IMG/VR virus record: IMGVR_UViG_3300037847_005729
Coordinates: 1 to 64,000 of that record
Direction: 5' to 3' (one strand)
DNA length: 64,000 bases
From: a virus
The notes under the pieces were generated by a model. It had not been told where the DNA came from. It searched no databases and was given only the letters and a program-made list of their open reading frames with translations. Below are positions 43,377 to 49,810 of the stretch, piece after piece. Made by a program: the position numbers and the translations under genes. The stretch's first letter is position 1. Each line of letters begins with the position of its first letter.

Positions 43377-45176
43377 ATGGCAGAAAATCCACACGCATTA
43401 GAGAAGGATATTAAAGGAACTTTTGATAAAGACTTACTTACGGGTAAATTTTTCAATAGTCTTTCGGATAGAATTGTACAGTTGACGGGCTCGTTTTCGA
43501 CAACCGATCACGCTACATTACCAATTTACGAAAAAATAGTACAACAGTATTACAAAAAACTAGAGTCTTTAGGGCTTACTGGGTTTCAAGTTGATACAAA
43601 TATAAATGCTGGATTTAGACCTATTGGTATTACTGGATTTTTAGACCAAGTAGAAAACGAGCTGTTGTTTAACTTCTTTGGTGGTGAGAATAATGCTTAT
43701 ATTTACTCTACAACACTGGTTAATTTAGATTATACTGGTTATGCGATGAGATTGCAAAGAGAGTATGATTACTGCCAAGTAGATGTAAAATATGATGCCA
43801 ATGGTAAAGTCAGTTTAAATTCAGAGTGTGTTCAAGTACCAAGTGGAGGTATGATGGGAGGCTTTGGGTTCGGCACTGGTATTATTGCAGGGGCTAGTGA
43901 TACACTAAGCGGGTTTATTGGTATTGCTGAAGTTTTAGACAATCCCATGGTTTCTCCTGGAAATACAACACATGACATAAATCCAGCACAATATGATGTA
44001 GCTATTGTTAGATGGTATGATCAAGGTGGCACAGTTACAGATGGAAGCAGTGATTTAACTGGTACTGTTTGGTCTGGCACAACAGATCTTCAATTAAGTA
44101 ATTTTGCTGGAGGCGCTTATGATAATTATTTAGAAACAGTCAATCAAACTAACCCTTGGGAAATTATTTATGGACAAACAGGTGCCACTAGTACCAATGT
44201 AATATACCCAGTTTATTATAGAGAAGATTCTGATACCCATTCATTTTTTAAACAAAATATTATAGCACCAAGGCAATTTGGAGCCAATTCTCCTTTTGGT
44301 CTTCGTTGGTGTTTTTTAAATGCAGGCAGTATATCTGATGCTAAAAGTTGGCATATAGGTAAAGGCGCTTCTGACATAAAATATCAAGGAAATTCTAATG
44401 ACGTTATTACAACTGGCACAACTAACAAACCTATGGGCGTGGCAAACTGGCGAATTAAAAAAACTGGTCCAGGAAACAATGGTCCTTTTGATAGTTCTGT
44501 AGATGCAAGCTGGTTTAATCAACAAATAGAAGATAGACCTTTAATTAGGGTTGGTAACGAAAAAACAGGTGCTTTTGTAGATGGAACTTATTTACCCAGT
44601 GCTTTAAATGATTCTGAGTTAGTTGGTTTTGAACAAGACGGAAATGGCAGTAAACTTAAGTCTGTTGCAAGCATACCATTTAAAGGCCAAGGAACAATAT
44701 CTATTGCTTATAAATTAGATTCTATTCCTTTGGGTGCCGAAACTATTTTTACTATTGGTAATAGTCCAGAGAGTTACCAAGCCAGTGTTCTAAGTAATCC
44801 TACATTTGCAGTATTTGGGTCAATTGCACCAGGAGCAGATCAAAGCACCGTTATTCATTTTAGTGGCGATGCGACCAATACAATTATAGGCGATGATTTC
44901 ACACGCACTACAGGTTTTCAACATCTCGTTATGACTGCTGATGCCGATGGCACTAGTTATTACATTGCGTCTGGTGATTCTATTGCATTTGATAATACTG
45001 GATTTTTAGGGACAGGAGTTTTAAATGTTGGTTTTGGCACAAATACTACTAATGCTTCAGATTATCAAGGATTTATACCAGAAATAATGATTTTTGATTC
45101 AGACCCAAAGAGTGATGATAATGAAAAGATAAGATTTACTGGAGGCGTTCACGAAAGATTCAATACATTAGATTAA
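43377..45176 (+). CDS. Probable tail fibre/appendage protein with lectin-like domain
   Basis: 599 residues with the Gly/Thr/Asn-rich composition of phage fibres. The first ~110 residues (KDLLTGKFFNSLSDRIVQLT...) could be the virion-anchoring part. YAMRLQREYDYCQVDVKYDA, then YDVAIVRWYDQGGTVTDGSS and RPLIRVGNEKTGAFVDG follow the layout of arabinofuranosidase/concanavalin-like lectin domains. The C-terminal region (GTISIAYKLDSIPLGAETIF, TGFQHLVMTADADGTSYYI) looks like a LamG/concanavalin fold. Likely binds host surface sugar. It precedes a glycosyltransferase by two bases. Confidence 0.7.
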   Translation: MAENPHALEKDIKGTFDKDLLTGKFFNSLSDRIVQLTGSFSTTDHATLPIYEKIVQQYYKKLESLGLTGFQVDTNINAGFRPIGITGFLDQVENELLFNFFGGENNAYIYSTTLVNLDYTGYAMRLQREYDYCQVDVKYDANGKVSLNSECVQVPSGGMMGGFGFGTGIIAGASDTLSGFIGIAEVLDNPMVSPGNTTHDINPAQYDVAIVRWYDQGGTVTDGSSDLTGTVWSGTTDLQLSNFAGGAYDNYLETVNQTNPWEIIYGQTGATSTNVIYPVYYREDSDTHSFFKQNIIAPRQFGANSPFGLRWCFLNAGSISDAKSWHIGKGASDIKYQGNSNDVITTGTTNKPMGVANWRIKKTGPGNNGPFDSSVDASWFNQQIEDRPLIRVGNEKTGAFVDGTYLPSALNDSELVGFEQDGNGSKLKSVASIPFKGQGTISIAYKLDSIPLGAETIFTIGNSPESYQASVLSNPTFAVFGSIAPGADQSTVIHFSGDATNTIIGDDFTRTTGFQHLVMTADADGTSYYIASGDSIAFDNTGFLGTGVLNVGFGTNTTNASDYQGFIPEIMIFDSDPKSDDNEKIRFTGGVHERFNTLD

Positions 45177-45178
45177 TT

Positions 45179-46255
45179 ATGAAACTAGAAAATAAATTTG
45201 TTATACTGACTTCATTTTATAATTGTGAAGATTACGTAGCTACCTGTATAGATGGTACTTTAAATCAGACATATACTGACTTAGGGGTTATATTTATCAA
45301 CGATGCTTCGGAGGATTCTTCAGAGGATGTTTTATTTGCTAAAATAACTGGCTTAACAGAAACAAGTGCTAATTTTTTCTCTGGTCAACAAAATGGAAAA
45401 GATATTTTCTACATTAGAAATCAAGAAAGAGTTCAATCTCCAGCAGTAAATCAAAAAAATGCTGTCGATAATTATATAAAAGACACTGGTACAATTTGTG
45501 GTATTGTTGACGGAGACGACCACTTACATAGCCCAAAAGCAGTTTCATACGTTATGGAAAATATGCAACCACAGCACTTGATGTATCAATCAACACAAAA
45601 GTTTGCGTACGCAGATGGAGGAGCTAAATGTTATAGGATTAGTAACAAACCACGAGGTCCAGAGCATTTTAACCAACCAATTGTTATAGATGGAGTTACA
45701 TACACTACAAATATGAGAGTGCCAGAATTAAGAGAGCAAGGTTGGCATATGAACCACTTTAGAGCTTTTAGAAAAATACTTTCTGATAACGTTAATACAG
45801 GTAGAAGTTTTTATAATCCAACAGGCGAGTTAATTAAACCAGGAAATGATGTTGCCTATTTTATGCCAATGCAAGATATGGCTGGAGCAGACAGAGTTGT
45901 TACAACTGAAGCTTGCCATTACAGTTATAATTGGGATATCCCACACAACGACCACTATATATATAAAGATAAGCAAGCAAGAGAGGCTGAGTATGTCACA
46001 CGTGCACTTTCTGGAGTTAAATATGCAAAAGGAACTGGAGAACTTGATAGCATACTTGATTGGGCTAACGATGCTACAGGGATGAGAAAAATCTACGAAG
46101 GTCAAGGTAAATATTTTTACTTTACAGGTACAGAGCAATTTGTTTCTGGGGTTAGAGAAGATGGTAAAACAGGTTACTTAATGTTTTATGAAACATCTAG
46201 ATATCCAGATGGTTCTACTGGTTGCTCTACACCATATGATAGATTAGAAATATAA
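45179..46255 (+). CDS. Family 2 glycosyltransferase
   Basis: 358 residues. KFVILTSFYNCEDYVATCID and LGVIFINDASEDSSEDVLF are the N-terminal GT2 strands, GTICGIVDGDDHLHSPKAVS carries the DxD metal motif, and MNHFRAFRKILSDNVN with MPMQDMAGADRVVTTE aligns with the acceptor/catalytic region. Placed directly behind a fibre-like gene and before a methyltransferase; decorating a virion or host glycan is plausible. Full-length domain, no membrane helices seen. Confidence 0.88.
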   Translation: MKLENKFVILTSFYNCEDYVATCIDGTLNQTYTDLGVIFINDASEDSSEDVLFAKITGLTETSANFFSGQQNGKDIFYIRNQERVQSPAVNQKNAVDNYIKDTGTICGIVDGDDHLHSPKAVSYVMENMQPQHLMYQSTQKFAYADGGAKCYRISNKPRGPEHFNQPIVIDGVTYTTNMRVPELREQGWHMNHFRAFRKILSDNVNTGRSFYNPTGELIKPGNDVAYFMPMQDMAGADRVVTTEACHYSYNWDIPHNDHYIYKDKQAREAEYVTRALSGVKYAKGTGELDSILDWANDATGMRKIYEGQGKYFYFTGTEQFVSGVREDGKTGYLMFYETSRYPDGSTGCSTPYDRLEI

Positions 46256-46260
46256 TAATT

Positions 46261-46818
46261 TTGAATAGTTTAGCCGTTTTTATAGCCAAAAATAATTTAA
46301 ATATCATTGAAGGCAAAATTTATTCTGAGCAAAAAAGAAAGATATCAGAATTATTAAAAAATAATAAAAAAATTAATAATATCTTAGAGATCGGCTTTAA
46401 TGCAGGTCACTCAGCTGATTTTTTTCTTTCGCAAAGAGATGATATCAAGGTAACATCTGTTGATATAAACAAACATAACTATGTAATTCCTTGCTCAAAC
46501 TATATTTCTACCAAGTATCCAGATAGACATAATTTAATTTTAGGTGATTCCAGAGAGGTTTTGCCCCAAATAAAAGAAAAGTTTGATTTTATTTTTATAG
46601 ATGGTGGTCACGACGACGATATTCCAGAAAAAGATATAATAAATTGTAGAAAATTGTCAAAAAAACATACAATAGTTATGTTAGATGATTATGAATGTTA
46701 TCACGGTGCAAATGTTGTTAAAGCTTTTGATAAACTTGTTAAAGAAGATTTTGTTATAGAATCAGAAATACCATTTCGTTACGGAACGAGAGGTTGGGTT
46801 TTGTATAAATATGTGTAA
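46261..46818 (+). CDS. Class I SAM-dependent methyltransferase
   Basis: 185 residues, TTG start (no better ATG nearby). NNILEIGFNAGHSADFFLSQ is motif I (SAM-binding ExGxxxGxS), VTSVDINKHNYVIP is motif II, and FDFIFIDGGHDDDIPEKDII is motif IV as in Methyltransf_24 enzymes of sugar and small-molecule pathways. The substrate may be a sugar on the same glycan as the GT2 product. The stop codon lies inside the TGTGTAA box of the next gene. Confidence 0.82.
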   Translation: MNSLAVFIAKNNLNIIEGKIYSEQKRKISELLKNNKKINNILEIGFNAGHSADFFLSQRDDIKVTSVDINKHNYVIPCSNYISTKYPDRHNLILGDSREVLPQIKEKFDFIFIDGGHDDDIPEKDIINCRKLSKKHTIVMLDDYECYHGANVVKAFDKLVKEDFVIESEIPFRYGTRGWVLYKYV

Positions 46819-46826
46819 AATTAATT
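46812..46826 (+). promoter_or_regulatory. AGTGTAA-like box 8 nt before start
   Basis: TGTGTAA (46812-46818, containing the upstream stop TAA), 8 nt, ATG 46827. Confidence 0.5.
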
Positions 46827-47069
46827 ATGAAAGGGAATATAAAGGTAGTTGGAACAAATAAAGGCATGAATAGATTAGCTAAATTGTCTGGAGAAGCCGA
46901 AATAACTCACAAATTCCACCAACTTTACCTAATAAAGTTCCAAAACGAAGTTTTTAACGCAGAAATAAACAAATTTATTATTGGAGACGACTGCATGGAG
47001 TTTGAAGCTTGGATTGGTGGAGAAGATAAAAATTACGGTAAAATAGCTTTTCAGTTCACACCAAATTGA
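46827..47069 (+). CDS. Hypothetical protein
   Basis: 80 residues, predicted beta-rich, no family recognised. HQLYLIKFQNEVFNAEINKF and MEFEAWIGGEDKNYGKIAFQ alternate in strand-like fashion and end in FTPN. A single short gene between two AGTGTAA boxes, so it may be its own late unit. Confidence 0.55.
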   Translation: MKGNIKVVGTNKGMNRLAKLSGEAEITHKFHQLYLIKFQNEVFNAEINKFIIGDDCMEFEAWIGGEDKNYGKIAFQFTPN

Positions 47070-47093
47070 AAAATTTCCAAATAAACTTAGTAT

Positions 47094-47108
47094 AGTGTAA
47101 ATGAAATT
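47094..47108 (+). promoter_or_regulatory. AGTGTAA box 8 nt before start
   Basis: AGTGTAA (47094-47100), ATGAAATT, ATG 47109. The spacing selects 47109 rather than the out-of-frame ATG at 47101 as the start of the coding frame. Confidence 0.6.
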
Positions 47109-47594
47109 ATGTTTGGACTTGTCACGATGCTATTATCGACACTTGGGGCGACTGGGATGGGCAGTATGCTTAAGATTCTTGGTGGCGCTTTTCAAGGCAT
47201 TTCAGAGTCTAGAGCTGCGAAAGAACGTCGTGAGCTTATTAGAGACATGCAAATCCGTGGAATGGACATCGAGTTTCAAAAAATGCTCATTGGTGAAACT
47301 GACAAAGATACTGGCATGTTTACTCGTGCTACTCGTCGTCTTATCGCTTTTATGGGGATGCTCAACTTTGCAATCATCTCGATACTCTGCACCCTCTACC
47401 CTGGAGTCACTCTCGTCACCTTCACCCCCCCAGAAAATAAAGAGCCAACCGAAATCCTCTGGGGACTCATTACTTTCCCGAGTGGAGCAGATATTACCAC
47501 CAGTATTACGACGGGACACATCTCTCTTGTTGCAATCACCACTTTGGGGGCAATCATTGGATTCTATTTCACACCAGGAGGACGCAAAGGATGA
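47109..47594 (+). CDS. Holin-like membrane protein
   Basis: 161 residues with about three hydrophobic segments: near the N-terminus (MFGLVTMLLSTLGATGMGSM), the middle (LIAFMGMLNFAIISILCTL) and the C-terminus (HISLVAITTLGAIIGFYF), separated by a charged amphipathic region (ESRAAKERRELIRDMQIRG). This layout fits a phage holin or other lysis-associated inner-membrane protein. Visibly higher GC and different codon choice from the flanking genes suggest separate acquisition. Its stop overlaps the next microORF as ATGA. Confidence 0.6.
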   Translation: MFGLVTMLLSTLGATGMGSMLKILGGAFQGISESRAAKERRELIRDMQIRGMDIEFQKMLIGETDKDTGMFTRATRRLIAFMGMLNFAIISILCTLYPGVTLVTFTPPENKEPTEILWGLITFPSGADITTSITTGHISLVAITTLGAIIGFYFTPGGRKG

Positions 47595-47677
47595 CAACAA
47601 CAGTAATTAATGAGGAAACTATGCAAAAGCTCCGTGAAAAAGCAGAAGAGCTCGCCAAAAAATATGAAGCCAAATAA
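47591..47677 (+). CDS. 28-residue charged microprotein
   Basis: ATG 47591 overlaps the previous stop (ATGA) and is preceded by AGGAGG at 47577-47582, one of the strongest ribosome sites in the window. The product begins MTTTVINEETMQK and continues as one Lys/Glu-rich helix. Function unknown; the coupling to the holin-like gene suggests a partner role. Confidence 0.6.
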   Translation: MTTTVINEETMQKLREKAEELAKKYEAK

Positions 47678-47683
47678 AACATT

Positions 47684-47968
47684 ATGATAGGAGATATACT
47701 AAACTTTGTAGAACAAATAGGGATTCCAATTGCAAGTGCATTAGCAGTTGGTTGGTTTTTGTTTATTATACTTAAATTTTTATTAGCACAAGTGACAGAT
47801 AGAATTGATGGCATTTCAAAATCTTTATTGTCGCTTGAAAATAAAGTAGATGTAATGAACAACGATATTGTTAAGATTGATGCACAATTTTCGTGTGCGT
47901 TCGGTTGCGAGCCAAATATAGATAGAATTGCGGCAAGCGAAGGTAAAGAAGACGCCCGTGACGATTAA
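47684..47968 (+). CDS. BhlA/holin-like protein: one TM helix plus coiled coil
   Basis: 94 residues. GIPIASALAVGWFLFIILKF is a single transmembrane helix near residue 12; a coiled-coil-like helix follows (ISKSLLSLENKVDVMNNDIV) and the C-terminus is hydrophilic. This is the layout of BhlA/UviB-type bacteriocin-and-phage holins. A second gene with the same plan (48958) lies ~1 kb downstream, so the two are probably paralogues. Function is inferred. Confidence 0.6.
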   Translation: MIGDILNFVEQIGIPIASALAVGWFLFIILKFLLAQVTDRIDGISKSLLSLENKVDVMNNDIVKIDAQFSCAFGCEPNIDRIAASEGKEDARDD

Positions 47969-48707
47969 TTTTGACATTTCTAAATTCGATGAATTAGGTT
48001 ATGTTGTTGTTAAGGATTTTCTTGATACCGATGACTATAATAGTTTATTAGAAGTCGCTAATAAATATTATCAACAATCATTAGATTTAACCGAAGACCA
48101 AGAGGTTGTAGGAGACAGAGGCAAAGGTTTGTTTAGACTCAATTCTCCAAGAAATATGAATAAAATAGAAGGTGCTTGCAACTTTTCTAAAGATTTTTTT
48201 AATCTCAGTAATAATCGCACTTTAACACAAACTGCTAGAAAAATAATGGATACTGATGATAATATAGATGTATACATTTCTAAATTTTTTCCAATGATAC
48301 CTAATGTAGGCATATCAACTTTAATGCACCAAGATAATTTTTATTTCAAAGGTGACCAAAAACAATGCGTAAGTTGTGCTATCTATCTACAAGACACAAA
48401 TAAAGAAAATGGTTGTTTGAGGGTTGTGCCAAGTTCACACAAAAAAGGTATAAAGGCACACACTATAAAATCCGATATTAAAGGTTTACATTGGATTGAC
48501 GAATCTAAGATAAGGGGAGAAATACTAGATTTAGAGTTAGATGCTCCTTACGCTGTATTTTTCAATATAAATTTGATACACGGGTGCTACGAAAATAAAT
48601 CTAATAGAACTAGATTTAGTTTAGCGTGGGAATACATAAAAAGCAAATATACAAATGTACCTAGCAACGAGGGTATTTGGTGCGACAGAAACACATGCCT
48701 TACTTAA
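47958..48707 (+). CDS. Phytanoyl-CoA dioxygenase (PhyH)-like Fe(II)/2OG oxygenase
   Basis: 249 residues from GTG 47958 (an upstream TTG is also possible). FDELGYVVVKDFLDTDDY is the PhyH opening, TLMHQDNFYFKG supplies HxD, CLRVVPSSHKKG the conserved 'GpL.v.PGSHk.G' element, and NINLIHGCYENKSNRTRFSL the distal His and 2-oxoglutarate-binding Arg. The family hydroxylates small molecules or sugars. Such genes recur in marine phages; here the substrate may be a sugar or lipid head group. It overlaps the holin-like gene by 11 nt. Confidence 0.85.
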   Translation: MTINFDISKFDELGYVVVKDFLDTDDYNSLLEVANKYYQQSLDLTEDQEVVGDRGKGLFRLNSPRNMNKIEGACNFSKDFFNLSNNRTLTQTARKIMDTDDNIDVYISKFFPMIPNVGISTLMHQDNFYFKGDQKQCVSCAIYLQDTNKENGCLRVVPSSHKKGIKAHTIKSDIKGLHWIDESKIRGEILDLELDAPYAVFFNINLIHGCYENKSNRTRFSLAWEYIKSKYTNVPSNEGIWCDRNTCLT

Positions 48708-48764
48708 CATACAAATTTGTCACCGAATACTTTGAGACCAAATAAGGTTATTTAACGATTGAAT

Positions 48765-48778
48765 AGTGTAATTTATAT
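48765..48778 (+). promoter_or_regulatory. AGTGTAA box 7 nt before start
   Basis: AGTGTAA (48765-48771), TTTATAT, ATG 48779. Confidence 0.55.
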
Positions 48779-48949
48779 ATGGACGAACAATGGCAATTTA
48801 ATCGCATTTGGGAAAAAATGCAGAAGCGAGTAGATGATTTAGAGCGAAAAGTCTATTGGTTAGAGAAATTTAAACAAGAAACAGAAAAAAAAGAGTATAT
48901 AAGAGCAAATAAAGAAAATATTTTAGAAAAAAAACAAAATAAATTATAA
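48779..48949 (+). CDS. 56-residue coiled-coil protein
   Basis: MDEQWQFNRIWEKMQKRV then a continuous heptad-rich, highly charged helix (DDLERKVYWLEKFKQET). No membrane segment. An AGTGTAA box sits 7 nt upstream and the next membrane-protein gene begins 8 nt after its stop, so it is probably expressed with the lysis-type genes. Confidence 0.6.
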   Translation: MDEQWQFNRIWEKMQKRVDDLERKVYWLEKFKQETEKKEYIRANKENILEKKQNKL

Positions 48950-48957
48950 TAAATAAT

Positions 48958-49236
48958 ATGAGTGGATATGAATTTCAACATTGGGCAGATGTAATTGCCA
49001 AGTTCGGATTCTCGCTAATAGCGTTAATCGGTCTAGGATTCTTTGTGTGGCACATTTGGAAATGGGTTACAACAAAAGTAAATCCTGCTTTGGGTGATGT
49101 GGGTGCTTCATTGGGAAAGCTAAAGAAGCAAATACAATCATTAGATAATGATATGATAAGACTGAATATGAAACTTAAGATTCTTATTCAAGAGCGTCAC
49201 ATTACCGACAAACATAAAGACTCAGATGAAGTCTAA
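48958..49236 (+). CDS. BhlA/holin-like protein, second copy
   Basis: 92 residues. FGFSLIALIGLGFFVWHIWK is a single transmembrane helix, followed by a coiled coil (GKLKKQIQSLDNDMIRLNMK) and a charged end. The plan matches the 47684 product, including the similar NNDIVKID / DNDMIRLN segments. Paired holin-like proteins of this type may act as holin and regulator; this is inference. Confidence 0.6.
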   Translation: MSGYEFQHWADVIAKFGFSLIALIGLGFFVWHIWKWVTTKVNPALGDVGASLGKLKKQIQSLDNDMIRLNMKLKILIQERHITDKHKDSDEV

Positions 49237-49278
49237 AAATCGCTCACAAATAAATAAAATCGCAAATAAGTATATACA

Positions 49279-49560
49279 ATGGAATTATTAACAAACCCAC
49301 TAACTTGGCTCGTAGTTGCAATCATTGGTGTTGCAATCTATGAAACCAAAAAGAGCAAAAATTGCTCAACGAAGTCGTGTGATGCAAATAAGACATCATA
49401 CACGAATAAGCCGACTTATGCAAATTCGGGCTTACCGAAGCAAAAAACTGCTTCTACACCAAAGAAGAAAGCAACTAAAAAGACTGCCAAGAAAAAGGTA
49501 GCTAAGAAAAGGGTTGCCAAGAAAACGACTACTAAAAAGAGTAGTGCTACAAAAAATTAA
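49279..49560 (+). CDS. Membrane-anchored protein with histone H1-like Lys/Ala-rich tail
   Basis: 93 residues. TWLVVAIIGVAIYETKK forms one N-terminal transmembrane helix. After a Ser/Thr/Asn-rich linker, the last ~35 residues are repeats of Lys-Lys-(Ala/Thr/Val) such as KKATKKTAKKKVAKKRVAKK, like histone H1 and bacterial HU/AlgP tails. It could tether DNA or polyphosphate-like polymer to the membrane. The repeats are low complexity, so homology claims are unsafe. Confidence 0.65.
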   Translation: MELLTNPLTWLVVAIIGVAIYETKKSKNCSTKSCDANKTSYTNKPTYANSGLPKQKTASTPKKKATKKTAKKKVAKKRVAKKTTTKKSSATKN

Positions 49561-49575
49561 AAAATTTTAAAAAAA

Positions 49576-49689
49576 ATGGATATTATCAGTTTTTTAATCG
49601 TATTCTTTGTTGGATATTTTGTTGGTAAGAAATGTTGTCTTTTAAGTAAAGCACAAGGTCTTATCAGTAAAATTATCGGAAAAAAGTAA
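49576..49689 (+). CDS. 37-residue membrane microprotein
   Basis: MDIISFLIVFFVGYFVGKK is a single hydrophobic helix with a GxxxG-like spacing, followed by CC and a short amphipathic tail (ISKIIGKK). It lies 15 nt after the H1-tail gene and directly before a palindrome and a terminator. Confidence 0.55.
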   Translation: MDIISFLIVFFVGYFVGKKCCLLSKAQGLISKIIGKK

Positions 49690-49705
49690 AAAAAAATTTT
49701 TCATA

Positions 49706-49732
49706 TAAGTTGTTTGTTTTCAACTACTTACG
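49706..49732. repeat. Single palindromic unit related to the GC-cored elements
   Basis: TAAGTTGTTTG...CAACTACTTACG can pair TAAGT/ACTTA and GTT/AAC, and resembles one arm of the larger palindromes at 59.5-63.0 kb. It sits between the end of one transcription unit and the rIIA promoter. Confidence 0.55.
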
Positions 49733-49763
49733 AAATCGTCTCTGAAAAGAGGCGATTTTTTTT
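49733..49763 (+). terminator. Rho-independent terminator before rIIA
   Basis: Eleven-base-pair stem AAATCGTCTCT / AGAGGCGATTT (one G-T pair), GAAA loop, then further T residues to 49763. It closes the membrane-protein operon immediately upstream of the rIIA promoter. Confidence 0.9.
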
Positions 49764-49774
49764 GTGTTTTCGGT

Positions 49775-49810
49775 TTGACATATCAGAATTTTATGTATCT
49801 AATCGGCACT
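49775..49810 (+). promoter_or_regulatory. Sigma70-like leaderless promoter of rIIA
   Basis: TTGACA (49775-49780), 17 nt, TCTAAT (49798-49803), 7 nt, ATG 49811. It lies inside the in-frame upstream extension of the ORF, which shows that 49811 and not 49775 is the start. Confidence 0.8.

Noticed and set aside
47101-47610. 169-residue frame beginning ATG 47101
   Set aside because: It runs through the same DNA as the holin-like frame, lacks sensible composition and has the wrong distance to the AGTGTAA box; the 47109 frame has proper membrane segments.
49775-49810. Start of rIIA at TTG 49775
   Set aside because: That TTG is the first half of a TTGACA -35 box; the -10 and the 7-nt spacing point to ATG 49811.
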